From NCBI RefSeq assembly GCF_900104665.1, contig NZ_LT629969.1:1-64000 (forward strand): 64,000 nucleotides of DNA, read 5' to 3'. The position numbers and the translations under genes are program-made. The DNA is from Traorella massiliensis. Lineage in GTDB: Bacteria; Bacillota_I; Bacilli_A; Erysipelotrichales; Erysipelotrichaceae. Below the pieces are notes generated by a model, which saw only the letters and a list, made by a program, of their open reading frames with translations, ran no database searches and was not told the origin of the DNA. Below, piece by piece: positions 25,633-34,778 of this stretch (positions within the stretch are counted from its first letter, which is position 1; each line of letters begins with the position of its first letter).

Positions 25633-26290
25633 ATTCTTTCACCCTTTCTGTATTGACAATATTTTCGCTATTTTTCACTTTCAACAACAATTCTTCCATA
25701 CGGGCAGGATCACTTGAGAAATGCATTGGAAAAATAACTGAGGTATCTGTCCATTCATTAAAGATTTCAAGTCCTTCACAGGCAAGCTCATCACCCTGAC
25801 GAGGATCTAATACAAGAAAAGCTAAGTCAAAATGACGGTCTTTGATTTTTTTCATTTCAGCCATAAAACTGCCACGCATCATTTTTGCTTCCTTTTCACT
25901 ATCATCTTCCCAAAGCCATAGATGTAAATCACCTGCATGATAGATTACTTTATCTTCTACTTCTACAATAAAAGCAACCCCACTGTCTGTAGAGAGCAAT
26001 GTTGAAATGGTCATATCATCGACATGTATCGTTTCATCATGATGCATGTGAATGACATGGATGGGGGTCTGCTTGATCTCATTGGCCAAGATAAACGTAC
26101 GATTTTTGAAATCTTTCGTTTTTTCAAAAACTTCTGGATTGTAATGATCCTGATGTTTATGAGAGACAAACACATATAAGGGTTTGTCACTTTGAATGAT
26201 TGGCAAGTCTTTCATATAATAATCAAATAATAAAATATGATGTTCAAGCTCAACCATGAAACCACTGTGATATATCGGATATATTTTCAT
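25622..26290 (-). CDS. Metallo-beta-lactamase-fold hydrolase
   Basis: 222 residues. VSHKHQDHY is the HxHxDH metal motif, and YHAGDLHLW holds a further Asp ligand; a late MHFSSD supplies another His. It resembles UPF0173-type hydrolases rather than glyoxalase II, although the neighbouring glyoxalase I-like gene invites that idea. GGAGG precedes ATG 26290. First gene of the operon ending with bcp; divergent from the rRNA methyltransferase gene only 54 bases away. Confidence 0.85.
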   Translation of the reverse strand: MKIYPIYHSGFMVELEHHILLFDYYMKDLPIIQSDKPLYVFVSHKHQDHYNPEVFEKTKDFKNRTFILANEIKQTPIHVIHMHHDETIHVDDMTISTLLSTDSGVAFIVEVEDKVIYHAGDLHLWLWEDDSEKEAKMMRGSFMAEMKKIKDRHFDLAFLVLDPRQGDELACEGLEIFNEWTDTSVIFPMHFSSDPARMEELLLKVKNSENIVNTERVKEYEF

Positions 26291-26307
26291 GATTACCTCC
26301 GAACTCA

Positions 26308-26338
26308 TTGTAGCACATTTTTAAAAATATGTTACAAT
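26308..26338 (+). promoter_or_regulatory. Promoter of rsmF-like gene
   Basis: TTGTAG (26308-26313) with a 19-base spacer and TACAAT (26333-26338). The predicted start falls on or next to ATG 26345, and no ribosome-binding sequence is present in between, so a leaderless message is possible. Confidence 0.45.
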
Positions 26339-26344
26339 ACATGC

Positions 26345-27682
26345 ATGAAAACAAATTATTTAGAAAGAATGAGAGATTATTTACAAGATGAATATGAAGA
26401 ATTTCTAATGACCATAGATAAAGAAATGTATAAGGGGCTAAGTGTCAATACAACAAAATGCAGCTCATCTTTTGTAGAGGAAAACTTTCCTTATAAACTG
26501 ACGCCTTCTTCATTTGGTGAGAATTGTTATTTATTTGATGCGAATGTCAAAGCAGGAAGTCATTGGACACACTTAGCAGGACTTTATTATCTTCAGGAGC
26601 CAAGTGCTGCCAGTGTTGTGAAAGCTTTGGATATTCAAGAGGGTGATTGGGTTTTAGATGCTTGTGCAGCTCCAGGTGGTAAAAGTCATCAGATTGCCTG
26701 TGCTCTAAACAATACCGGCTTTCTATTAAGTAATGAGATCGATCCTAAACGAGCGAATATCCTTTTATCGAATATGGAAAGATGTGGGGTTGGCGAGAAT
26801 ATGATCACCTGCTCACCTTTAGAAAGGCTGGCACCTCAGATTCAGGGTGTCTTTGATAAAGTACTGGTCGATGCACCATGCAGTGGAGAAGGCATGATGA
26901 AAAAACATGAGCTGGCATCAGTGGAGTGGAGCGCAGAAAATAATCTGGCATGTCAGAAACGCCAGCTGCGTATTTTAGATGAAGCTGTTTCATGTTTAAA
27001 AGAGGGTGGCATTTTAGTGTATTCCACCTGCACCTATGCAATCGAAGAAAATGAGGCCGTTATCTATGAATTTTTAAAGAGACATCCGGAAATGGAACTT
27101 ATGGATGGCGGCGATCATGTAAAGCGAAGAGGTCTGCCTTATAAAGATCTGGATGTTTCTAAGGTGCGACGTATCTATCCGATGGATGGCGGTGAAGGAC
27201 ATTTCTTTGCGAAAATGCGTAAAAAAGGTGGTATGAAGACAAGTATTTTAAAATATAAGAAAGTAAAGAAAATCAGTCCACTAGCAATTGAATTTATAAA
27301 AGAGCAAAGTGATCTTTCCTTGAATTTGATTGAAATCAACAATAAGGTTTATGCCAGGAAAGAGATGTTTTTAGATTTAGATGTGAATGTACTCAGACAA
27401 GGTATCTATACAGGTGAAGTGGTAAAAAATCGTTTTGAGCCACATCAGCATTTTTATATGTCTTCACTTCTGATGTCGCATTATCGTCATGTAATTGATA
27501 TGAATAAAGAGGAAGCACAGCTATTTTTAAGTGGTAATGTTTTTCCTTATGAGCAAAAAGGTTATGTATGCTGTAGTTATAAGCATATTCCTTTAGGTTA
27601 TGGCAAGGGAGACGGTACTCAGATAAAAAATAAGTATCCGAAAGGCTTAAGAACATTGAAAGCATTTGATAGAACAGATTAG
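26345..27682 (+). CDS. rsmF: RsmF/NOL1-NOP2-sun family rRNA (cytosine-C5) methyltransferase
   Basis: 445 residues. S-adenosylmethionine motif DACAAPGGKSHQIA, the two Cys motifs VDAPCSGEGM and VYSTCTYAIEENE of the m5C RNA methyltransferase family, and a C-terminal extension of about 150 residues with a PUA-like end (YGKGDGTQIKNKYPKGLR), as in RsmF/YebU. It methylates 16S rRNA by analogy. ATG 26345 is chosen because the family N-terminus (LERMRDYLQDEYEEF) starts there. No Shine-Dalgarno sequence is seen. Confidence 0.88.
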   Translation: MKTNYLERMRDYLQDEYEEFLMTIDKEMYKGLSVNTTKCSSSFVEENFPYKLTPSSFGENCYLFDANVKAGSHWTHLAGLYYLQEPSAASVVKALDIQEGDWVLDACAAPGGKSHQIACALNNTGFLLSNEIDPKRANILLSNMERCGVGENMITCSPLERLAPQIQGVFDKVLVDAPCSGEGMMKKHELASVEWSAENNLACQKRQLRILDEAVSCLKEGGILVYSTCTYAIEENEAVIYEFLKRHPEMELMDGGDHVKRRGLPYKDLDVSKVRRIYPMDGGEGHFFAKMRKKGGMKTSILKYKKVKKISPLAIEFIKEQSDLSLNLIEINNKVYARKEMFLDLDVNVLRQGIYTGEVVKNRFEPHQHFYMSSLLMSHYRHVIDMNKEEAQLFLSGNVFPYEQKGYVCCSYKHIPLGYGKGDGTQIKNKYPKGLRTLKAFDRTD

Positions 27683-27711
27683 TTGCTTATTTGGGTCAAA
27701 GAAGCTATACT
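27683..27711 (+). promoter_or_regulatory. Promoter of thioredoxin-like lipoprotein gene
   Basis: TTGCTT (27683-27688), a 17-base spacer and TATACT (27706-27711) lie immediately after the rsmF stop and 16 bases before the next ATG. Confidence 0.6.
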
Positions 27712-27727
27712 TGCGTAAAGGAGACCT

Positions 27728-28393
27728 ATGATGAAAAAACGAATCAGTGCTTTACTGATAGGGATACTTGTGGCAGCATGTGCTGCTCCTTCAGATAGTC
27801 AGAGGGATGCTTTACGTTTTAAAGAGGAATATGAGTCTTTGAACGGTCAAGAAAATACAAGTGGCATTGATTATGTGGATATTTCGATACCAGAAGAGAA
27901 TCCGATCATATATGCAGATATTGATAAACTTATGGAAATCATTGATAGTGAAGGTATCATATATTTTGGCTTTGATGAATGTCCATGGTGTCGGAATGCT
28001 TTACCGGTCTTGATTGAAGCTTTTCAGGAAAAAGAAGTGGAAGAAATCTATTATTACGATATCAAAGAGATTCGTGATGAACTTATATTAAATGAAGAAG
28101 GCATCATTGAGGTTATTAAGGAAAAAAGTGAGGATTATCAGAAAATCTATGATGCCTTATATGAAAGCTTAAATGTTTATGAGGGCTTGAATGATGTGAC
28201 GATAAAACGATTATATGCTCCAAGTGTTTTCTTTATTAAAAATGGTGAAGTAGTGCTTATGCATGAAAGCACTGTTGAATCCCAGGCAGATCCCAGTGTA
28301 ATGATGGGAGATGCTCAAAAACAGAAACTTAAAGATATTTACATACAGGGTCTAAAGAAAATTTCAAATACTTATTGTGATACAAATTGCTAG
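27728..28393 (+). CDS. Thioredoxin-like lipoprotein with CPWC motif
   Basis: 221 residues. The signal ends in the lipobox LVAAC, so it is probably lipid-anchored outside the membrane. The thioredoxin-like domain has IIYFGFDECPWCRNALPVL with the redox-active CPWC, and a later cis-Pro-like YAPSVFFIKNGEV. It resembles bacteriocin-transport accessory (PedC-type) proteins. A probable extracellular disulfide reductase or isomerase. AAGGAG precedes the ATG; a second in-frame ATG follows at once. Confidence 0.85.
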   Translation: MMKKRISALLIGILVAACAAPSDSQRDALRFKEEYESLNGQENTSGIDYVDISIPEENPIIYADIDKLMEIIDSEGIIYFGFDECPWCRNALPVLIEAFQEKEVEEIYYYDIKEIRDELILNEEGIIEVIKEKSEDYQKIYDALYESLNVYEGLNDVTIKRLYAPSVFFIKNGEVVLMHESTVESQADPSVMMGDAQKQKLKDIYIQGLKKISNTYCDTNC

Positions 28394-28395
28394 TG

Positions 28396-28424
28396 CATCT
28401 ATTTTCAGAAATAGATGTTTTTTA
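28396..28424 (+). terminator. Intrinsic terminator
   Basis: CATCTATTT (28396-28404) pairs with AAATAGATG (28409-28417) around TCAG, followed by six T. Confidence 0.75.
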
Positions 28425-28599
28425 TATATTAGGAAATTTCATTTTTTGATTGATAGAAAGAGGATGAAAGAAAATAAAAAAAGTTAAGTGTTATTTATGT
28501 TATGATAATATATATCATTAATTTGAAATTATAGTATCATTATAGTTATTAATATGATATAATATATGTACAAAACATCTCATTTCTGTCAAGGAGGCA

Positions 28600-29172
28600 T
28601 CATGAAAGTCTTTTCTCTTTCCAACCGTTTCTATTACCGCGAATTCCCTGATCTGAAGAACACCGTTCTTCATGATCTTGCTGTCTATAACCGGTAATGC
28701 TGCCTCTTTCTTCCTTGGGAGGATTGAGGCAGATCCAGATCGAATAGACCTTCTTGAGATTTTCATAATGGGAACCTTTGATCTGATCCTCATACTGCAT
28801 GGAAAGCATCCTTCCGCCATAATAGACCCCTCTTGCTGATAAAGGATAGCCGGGATAGAAGTCATCCTGAATTTCGATATTGATGTAGAAGTCGATATCC
28901 TGATCACGCTCAGGAAGATGTGCCATAAAGAAGATATCAAAGACAGCTTTTCCTTCTTCCAGAGTATCATCTTCAAACTGGGTAATGAAAGGTGAAAGAC
29001 GATGAACTTCTTTCTGATTGACAGAGATATCATGGATACACTTGCTGGCAATGATAAAGACATCAACATTACTGAATTCATGAATACAGCGTTTAAGGAT
29101 ATATGAGAGAAAGATAGGACGAGCGAGGATCTGTTTACAAAATGTATCATACTGTTTGTTGAGATTGCTCAT
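28600..29172 (-). pseudogene. Truncated Rpn-family PD-(D/E)XK nuclease/transposase-like gene
   Basis: About 160 residues match the N-terminal half of Rpn (PDDEXK_2) proteins: FDIFFMAHLPE, the ExQ-type active-site region NIEIQDD, SARGVYYGGRMLS and KVYSIWICLNPPKEERGSITGYR. The reading frame then runs into unrelated residues and stops; the usual C-terminal half is missing. ATG 29172 is preferred to the GTG at 29184. Two other Rpn genes in this window are full length (318 and 329 residues), which shows the truncation. Rpn proteins promote recA-independent recombination in Escherichia coli. Confidence 0.75.
28602..28697 (+). pseudogene. Orphan gene start (31 codons) at a rearrangement junction
   Basis: TATAAT (28558-28563), a perfect AAGGAGG (28591-28597) and ATG 28602 form the front of a plus-strand gene, but only 31 codons (MKVFSLSNRFYYREF and so on) remain before TAA. 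The stop falls where the minus-strand Rpn gene loses its homology. I read this as the 5' end of a gene cut off by a deletion or insertion that also truncated the Rpn gene. It could still make a short peptide. Confidence 0.45.
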
Positions 29173-29261
29173 ACACACACCCACTCTTATATATCCATCA
29201 AATCGGCAAATTTCCCAAAATTTAATATAAAAATTATATTTAAAAAATTTAAAAGGCTTAT

Positions 29262-29290
29262 TTGCATTCTATATCATTTTGCATTATCAT
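29262..29290 (+). promoter_or_regulatory. Promoter of bceRS-like operon
   Basis: TTGCAT (29262-29267), 17 bases, TATCAT (29285-29290), 21 bases before the ATG of the regulator. The TGTAAG repeats found before the transporter genes are absent here. Confidence 0.5.
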
Positions 29291-29311
29291 AATAAACAGG
29301 GATGTGAAAAT

Positions 29312-29983
29312 ATGTATCGTATATTAATCGTAGAAGATGATCGAGTTATTGCGAAGCAGATTGAAAATCGTATCAGCAGTTGGGGATATGAGGTAAAATG
29401 TGTCGAAGATTTTCAGAATGTATTTGTTGATTTTGGTGCTTTTGATCCTCATTTAGTTTTGATGGATATTTCTTTGCCATTTTATAATGGTTATCACTGG
29501 TGCAGCGAGATTAGAAAAGTTTCGAAAATTCCAATCTTGTTTATTTCAAGTGCTCCAGATAATATGAATATTGTTATGGCTATCAATATGGGTGGTGATG
29601 ATTTTATTGCGAAACCTTTTGATTTAGAAGTTTTAACGGCTAAGATCCAGGCATTGCTTCGCCGCAGTTATGATTTTACGGCACATAACAATTTGCTTGA
29701 ACATAGAGGTGCTGTTTTAAATACAAATGATACAACTTTGACGTATCATTCCGCAAAGCTTGATTTGACCAAAAATGATTATCGTATTCTTTTGACATTG
29801 ATGGAAAATAAAGGAAAGGTGATTTCCAGAGAAACATTAATGGTCAAGCTATGGGAAAGTGATGAATATATTGATGAAAATACATTGACAGTGAATATGA
29901 CACGTTTAAGAAGAAAACTAGAAAGTATTGGTCTGGATGATTTTATTACGACAAAGAAAGGAATTGGGTATATCATTGAATGA
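29312..29983 (+). CDS. BceR-like response regulator
   Basis: 223 residues. Receiver domain with E8/D9/D10, phosphoacceptor Asp52 (LVLMDISLPFYNGY) and IAKPFD; OmpR-type winged helix at about 130-222. GGGATGTG precedes ATG 29312. The next gene, a short two-segment kinase, overlaps by ATGA, and an ABC transporter of the BceAB kind follows. Such regulators switch on the adjacent ABC genes when peptide antibiotics such as bacitracin are present. The probable binding sites are described at 30964 and 34923. Confidence 0.9.
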   Translation: MYRILIVEDDRVIAKQIENRISSWGYEVKCVEDFQNVFVDFGAFDPHLVLMDISLPFYNGYHWCSEIRKVSKIPILFISSAPDNMNIVMAINMGGDDFIAKPFDLEVLTAKIQALLRRSYDFTAHNNLLEHRGAVLNTNDTTLTYHSAKLDLTKNDYRILLTLMENKGKVISRETLMVKLWESDEYIDENTLTVNMTRLRRKLESIGLDDFITTKKGIGYIIE

Positions 29984-30957
29984 CGCTGTTTTTTAAATAT
30001 ATGTATCAGCATCGTAAGACCATTTTCTTTTATTTCTTATTTTCTGTTATTTTTCTTGTTATTTTTTGGCTTTATCGGCTTCCTTTAGATGCGGTTGGTT
30101 ATGCTTTTCTAATTTGTACCTTTATTGGAAGCATAGGAGCTCTGATAGATTTCTGGCATTTTTATAAGCAGCATAAAACGTTGGTAGATCTTCAAAAACG
30201 GGTGATGCTGAGTATTGATGAACTTCCAGAAGCAACAAATCAAAGCGAAGAAGATTATCAGAAATTAATAAAAGTGATTCATCAGGATAAGATTGATCTT
30301 ATTACTCAAAAAGACCATGATTATGAAGAAATGATGGAATATTATACTTTATGGGCGCATCAGATCAAGACACCTATTGCGGCGATGCGTCTTTTGCTGA
30401 GCGATAAAGAAGAAAGTGAATGTGAAGAAGAACTTTTTAAGATTGAACAATATGTAGAGATGGTCTTGACTTATTTAAAGGTGGATCATCAGGGAAATGA
30501 TTTTCAGTTTGAGTTTGTAGATATTGATTCATGTATCAAACAGTGTATTCGTAAATATGCGAAATTATTTATTCGTAAAAAACTTCAGCTGAATTATGAA
30601 GCAAGATCTTTGCAAGTATTGACAGATGAAAAATGGCTCTGTTTTGTTATTGAACAGCTTCTTTCCAATGCCATTAAATACACACCTTCTGGTTATGTGA
30701 ATATAGAGGTGAAAGATGAAATGCTTATCATTGAAGATAGTGGTATCGGTATTCAGAAGGAAGATCTTCCACGTGTCTTTGAAAAGGGATTTACCGGTTA
30801 TAATGGACGTAAAGATAAAAAATCAAGTGGGATTGGTTTATATCTGGTGAAACAGGTTTGTAATCGTTTGGGACATAAGATCAGTATTGAAAGTGAACTT
30901 GGAAAATATACCCGTGTCATGATTGATTTGCGACATATAGATTTAGAAGTAGAATAA
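29980..30957 (+). CDS. BceS-like intramembrane-sensing histidine kinase
   Basis: 325 residues. Two membrane segments at about 14-32 and 37-58 with almost no outside loop, the hallmark of kinases that sense through their transporter partner. The phosphorylation site is LWAHQIKTPIAAM. The ATPase motifs are QLLSNAIKYTPSG, IEDSGIGI and KSSGIGLYLVK. In Bce-type systems the kinase detects transport flux via the BceB permease and not the drug directly. The ATG overlaps the regulator stop. Confidence 0.9.
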   Translation: MTLFFKYMYQHRKTIFFYFLFSVIFLVIFWLYRLPLDAVGYAFLICTFIGSIGALIDFWHFYKQHKTLVDLQKRVMLSIDELPEATNQSEEDYQKLIKVIHQDKIDLITQKDHDYEEMMEYYTLWAHQIKTPIAAMRLLLSDKEESECEEELFKIEQYVEMVLTYLKVDHQGNDFQFEFVDIDSCIKQCIRKYAKLFIRKKLQLNYEARSLQVLTDEKWLCFVIEQLLSNAIKYTPSGYVNIEVKDEMLIIEDSGIGIQKEDLPRVFEKGFTGYNGRKDKKSSGIGLYLVKQVCNRLGHKISIESELGKYTRVMIDLRHIDLEVE

Positions 30958-30963
30958 AGATGC

Positions 30964-31036
30964 TTACCAATTTGTAAGTTTAACAGGAAAACTGTAAGCT
31001 AAAGAAATGGCTCGCAAATATGATTTCTTGTAGAAT
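30964..31036 (+). promoter_or_regulatory. bceAB promoter with BceR-type sites
   Basis: TTACC-AATT-TGTAA (30964-30977) nearly matches the Bce-type inverted repeat TNACA-N4-TGTAA, as I recall it. TGTAAG occurs at 30973-30978 and again at 30993-30998, exactly 20 bp apart. TAGAAT (31031-31036) is the probable -10, 38 bp from the second TGTAAG, with no good -35, as expected of an activated promoter. The same layout recurs at 34923. Confidence 0.7.
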
Positions 31037-31062
31037 AAGGGTGTCAGTAAGGAGGATAAGTT

Positions 31063-31827
31063 ATGATGATATTAGAAGCAAATAACTTAAAGAAAGTTTA
31101 TACGACACGATTTGGAGGAAATCATGTTCAAGCGTTAAAAAATGTTTCCTTTTCAGTAGAAGAAGGTGAATATGTTGCGATCATGGGAGAAAGCGGTAGT
31201 GGTAAGACGACCCTTTTGAACATTTTAGCTTCTTTAGATAAACCAACAAGTGGTGAAGTACTGTTAAGAGGAAAAAAACTTACTTCGATCAGTGAAAAAG
31301 AAATATCAGCTTTTCGAAGAGAGCATTTAGGCTTTGTTTTTCAGGATTTTAATTTATTGGACACCTTTAGTGTCAAAGATAATATCTTGTTGCCATTAGT
31401 TCTTTCAAGAAAAAGTGTTAAGGAAATGGAAACAAGTCTCATGCCGGTTGCACGCTCATTAGGTATTGAAGATATCTTGGCTAAAATGCCTTATGAAATC
31501 AGTGGCGGGCAACGTCAGCGTGTAGCAGTCGCCAGAGCAATCATTACTCATCCGGATATCGTTTTAGCGGATGAACCGACAGGAGCATTGGATTCTCGCA
31601 ATACGGATGAATTATTAGAACTTTTTAATCAGATCAATGAAGCAGGTCAGACGATCTTGATGGTAACTCACTCTACAAAAGCAGCTTCACATGCGAAACG
31701 AGTGATGTTTATCAAAGATGGTGAGGTATTTCATCAGATTTATCGTGGCGATCAAAGTGCCGCCCAAATGTACCAGAAAATCAGTGATACGCTGACTCTG
31801 ATTGCAACGGGTGAGAAATATGAATAA
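31063..31827 (+). CDS. BceA-like ABC transporter ATP-binding protein
   Basis: 254 residues. Walker A GESGSGKTT, Q-loop FVFQDFNLLD, signature SGGQRQRVAVARAI, Walker B IVLADEPTGALD and H-loop VTHS. All motifs are intact. Forms a resistance or sensing complex with the FtsX-type permease encoded next, removing peptide antibiotics from lipid II-cycle targets in related systems. AAGGAGG precedes the ATG. The permease gene overlaps its end by eight bases. Confidence 0.95.
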   Translation: MMILEANNLKKVYTTRFGGNHVQALKNVSFSVEEGEYVAIMGESGSGKTTLLNILASLDKPTSGEVLLRGKKLTSISEKEISAFRREHLGFVFQDFNLLDTFSVKDNILLPLVLSRKSVKEMETSLMPVARSLGIEDILAKMPYEISGGQRQRVAVARAIITHPDIVLADEPTGALDSRNTDELLELFNQINEAGQTILMVTHSTKAASHAKRVMFIKDGEVFHQIYRGDQSAAQMYQKISDTLTLIATGEKYE

Positions 31828-33796
31828 GTTTTTCTATTTAAAGCTGGCGCTTCAAAATCTTAAGAAAAATTCCAAGATGATCATTCCATATCTTTTGACA
31901 GCCACGCTTTTTTCAATGATGTTTTATGTGATCCTGGCGTTGTCGCTGCATAGTGAATTTTATGGACGGACACGTGGTGTCATGCTTTCTTTGGGAGTTA
32001 TTGTTATTGGTATTTTTGCGTTTATCTTTCTGTTTTATACAAATTCTTTTGTTATTAAGCAAAGAAAGAGTGAATTGGGTCTTTACAATATTTTAGGAAT
32101 GGAAAAATATCATATATCCCGTATCTTGATATATGAAATACTTATTTTAGCACTTATTTCCATTACGGCAGGTATTTGTATAGGAAGTCTTTTTGGGCAA
32201 GGAATCTTTCTTTTATTAGTAAAGATGGTTGGTGATCTGCCAACGATGAACTTTGAAATATCTTTAGATAGCATCAAATGGACTTATCTTCTTTTTGGTA
32301 TTATTTTTCTTTGTACAGCATTCTATAATGTTTCACAGATTCATTTATCAAAACCTATCGATTTATTAAGAAGCAAGAGCGAAGGTGAAAAAGAACCAAA
32401 GACAAAATGGATCATGACCATTTTAGGTATTGCTTGTTTAGCTGGCGGATATTATCTGGCAGTGACAGTAAAAGATCCTATTCAAGCGATTTATTTATTC
32501 TTTATCGCAGTTATATTAGTTATATTTGGAACATATTTTTTATTTACTGCCGGAAGTATTGCTTTATTAAAGCTTATGCGGAAAAATAAAAGTTATTACT
32601 ATAAGACAAGTCATTTTGTATCTGTGTCTAATATGATTTATCGTATGAAGCAGAATGCGGTCGGATTAGCGAATATCTGTATTCTGGCAACGATGGTACT
32701 TGTTATGATTTCTTCTACTGGATCTTTATTTATCGGTGTTAATGATTTAATTAATCGTGAGATCAGCAAAGATGTAGAAGCCTCTTTTGGAAGTTATTAT
32801 CTGGAAGTGAATCAGGCAGTGGATCAAAATGTTATGAATTATTTTAAAGATATTGAAATGACTGATTTTACTAGGAATTATAATTTTTCACTGGCTTTAA
32901 AATTAGAAGATAATACGATGATTCCAAAAGATGAGGATGAAACAAATTATAGTGATTATTATTATGTATATTTTTCAATACAAGAAGATCTTGATTTAAA
33001 AGATCATGAAATTGCTGTTTATTTTGATGATGGAACGATCATAGACCATTTAACGATTGGTTCTCAAACATATCAGGTCAAATATAATTCTGATAATCTG
33101 GAAAATGGTTCTTTAGATAGTATGTTTAATTATAATCCAGGATTTAAAGGACTTGTCTATATTGTCATGGAGGATGAAGCAGCAATCGATCAGATGTCTA
33201 AAAGTATTGATCTCAGCCATTATGGCTATGTAAATTGGCCACAGTACAATTATGGTTTTAACTGTGATCTTAGTGAAGAAGAATTTACAAAATTACAAGA
33301 AGATATTTATCAGATTTATCAGGATACAACAGATCAGTTTGAAGATCTTGAGTTTGATTATGGCTATTCTGTCAACTTTCAATCAGCTTATCGACAGGAA
33401 CTTATGGAATTCTTTGGCAGTTTCTTCTTCCTTGGTATTTTCTTAAGTATTCTGTTTATGATTGCGACAACACTGATCATGTATTATAAGCAGATCAGCG
33501 AAGGCTATGATGATGTGAAACGTTATGAGATCCTTCAAAAAGTAGGTATGAGCCATGAAGAAGTTAAGAAATCGATTCATTCACAAATCATGATCGTCTT
33601 CTTTATGCCACTGATTACGGCCGGTATTCATCTGATGTTCTCGTTCAATATGATCTATCAGATGTTCATGGCCTTTGGTATGACTAATAAGGCAATGTTT
33701 GCTTCTGTCATGGCTATTGTTTATGTGATTTTCTCGATTTTCTATTTCATTATCTATCAGCTAACAGCTAAGGTTTACTATAAGATCGTAAGTTAA
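31820..33796 (+). CDS. BceB-like ABC transporter permease
   Basis: 658 residues with about ten membrane segments and an FtsX-like domain in each half. A large outside domain of roughly 200 residues (about 320-530) between segments 7 and 8 is typical of BceB and binds the peptide antibiotic or its target. The N-terminus FFYLKLALQNLKKNSKMI is standard. GGGTGAG lies before ATG 31820; the upstream in-frame codon at 31802 lacks a site. Completes the sensing and detoxification unit with the three preceding genes. Confidence 0.93.
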   Translation: MNKFFYLKLALQNLKKNSKMIIPYLLTATLFSMMFYVILALSLHSEFYGRTRGVMLSLGVIVIGIFAFIFLFYTNSFVIKQRKSELGLYNILGMEKYHISRILIYEILILALISITAGICIGSLFGQGIFLLLVKMVGDLPTMNFEISLDSIKWTYLLFGIIFLCTAFYNVSQIHLSKPIDLLRSKSEGEKEPKTKWIMTILGIACLAGGYYLAVTVKDPIQAIYLFFIAVILVIFGTYFLFTAGSIALLKLMRKNKSYYYKTSHFVSVSNMIYRMKQNAVGLANICILATMVLVMISSTGSLFIGVNDLINREISKDVEASFGSYYLEVNQAVDQNVMNYFKDIEMTDFTRNYNFSLALKLEDNTMIPKDEDETNYSDYYYVYFSIQEDLDLKDHEIAVYFDDGTIIDHLTIGSQTYQVKYNSDNLENGSLDSMFNYNPGFKGLVYIVMEDEAAIDQMSKSIDLSHYGYVNWPQYNYGFNCDLSEEEFTKLQEDIYQIYQDTTDQFEDLEFDYGYSVNFQSAYRQELMEFFGSFFFLGIFLSILFMIATTLIMYYKQISEGYDDVKRYEILQKVGMSHEEVKKSIHSQIMIVFFMPLITAGIHLMFSFNMIYQMFMAFGMTNKAMFASVMAIVYVIFSIFYFIIYQLTAKVYYKIVS

Positions 33797-33800
33797 AAAA

Positions 33801-33836
33801 GTTCAGTAATACTTTGATGTATTACTGAGCCTTTTT
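33801..33836. terminator. Bidirectional terminator between bceB and an Rpn gene
   Basis: A 12-bp stem with one T-G pair (33801-33812 with 33819-33830), CTTTTTATTT on the plus side and six T on the minus side. Confidence 0.8.
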
Positions 33837-34778
33837 ATTTAAAAGATTTAAGTAATAAGTCTTCTCTTCAATAGGAATCTGTAAGGCATCCATCGCTTCA
33901 TCAACACTTAATTTCAATGTCTTTGTTAAGCTGTGGATTGCCTCTAATCTTTCATGTTCTTTACCCTCAAGGATACCTTCTTTTTTGCCTTGTAAAAGTC
34001 CTTGTTGAATTCCTCTCTGCAATCCCTGAGCAATTCCTTTCTCTGTGCCCATCTTCTCTACATAATCTCCATAGTCGCACATGCTTCTTACCTCCTTTGC
34101 CAGTCCTCCCTTAAGCCTTATATCGTACTTCTCTAATGCCTCATTCTTCTTTTCATAGTCCATCCCATTATCTGCCAATATCCTTAGGATGTTCATCGAA
34201 ATATATTCGCTTTCCTTATACCCTAAGTATAGCACAAGGATCTGCTGCTTATCAAAATATTTTTCTTCCTCGCACGCATTCCCGATAATATGCTCCTCCA
34301 CCATCCGGTAACGGTTGATGCAGTTTTGTTTATGCTTGGGGGCATTGAACACGATCCAGATCGATACCACCTTTACGATATCGTCATACTGCGCATGGTC
34401 GAAGAACTCATTCACCTGCATCGATATATTGCGGGAATTGTAGTAGTTGGCTCTGCTTAAGACATGGCTTCTTCCTTTCAGTTCACCCTGTGCTTCCAGA
34501 TTGATGATCATGGCGATCCTTCCTTTATTATGGGGCAGAGAAGCATAGACAAGCGAATCGAAGACAACACTGACATCATCTTCATTATTCTCATTACGAT
34601 GTCCAGAAATAAGATGCGTATGCAAAGGGACATCACCTTGAGGCTCGATACATTTCATGATTTCACCGATAGAGGAATTTGCATATTCCTCAAGGTGATC
34701 CTTCATGATATAAGCAAGGATCAGCTTGTTCCTTAAGATATTTTTGAAATGCTGATCGAGTAAGATTTTCTGCTTCAT
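33822..34778 (-). CDS. Rpn-family PD-(D/E)XK nuclease/transposase-like protein
   Basis: 318 residues. The N-terminal nuclease-like domain has VVFDSLVYAS (Asp), IINLEAQGELKGRSH (Glu-x-Gln in place of the usual Glu-x-Lys), NISMQVNEFF and VVSIWIVFNAP. A middle helical part follows, then a Gly/Gln repeat stretch (EKGIAQGLQRGIQQGLLQG) typical of this family's C-terminus. It is about 60% like the gene at 52792 by eye. Rpn proteins stimulate recombination in other bacteria; here the role is unknown. No terminal inverted repeats mark a mobile unit. Confidence 0.88.
   Translation of the reverse strand: MKQKILLDQHFKNILRNKLILAYIMKDHLEEYANSSIGEIMKCIEPQGDVPLHTHLISGHRNENNEDDVSVVFDSLVYASLPHNKGRIAMIINLEAQGELKGRSHVLSRANYYNSRNISMQVNEFFDHAQYDDIVKVVSIWIVFNAPKHKQNCINRYRMVEEHIIGNACEEEKYFDKQQILVLYLGYKESEYISMNILRILADNGMDYEKKNEALEKYDIRLKGGLAKEVRSMCDYGDYVEKMGTEKGIAQGLQRGIQQGLLQGKKEGILEGKEHERLEAIHSLTKTLKLSVDEAMDALQIPIEEKTYYLNLLNKKAQ

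Noticed and set aside
28518-29150. 210-codon minus-strand ORF overlapping the truncated Rpn gene
   Set aside because: Low-complexity Ser/Leu-rich translation of another frame; the Rpn motifs are in the frame of 28600-29172 instead.
33822-34778. Complete insertion sequence around the Rpn gene
   Set aside because: No terminal inverted repeats or target-site duplication could be found near either end, despite the transposase-like name of the family.
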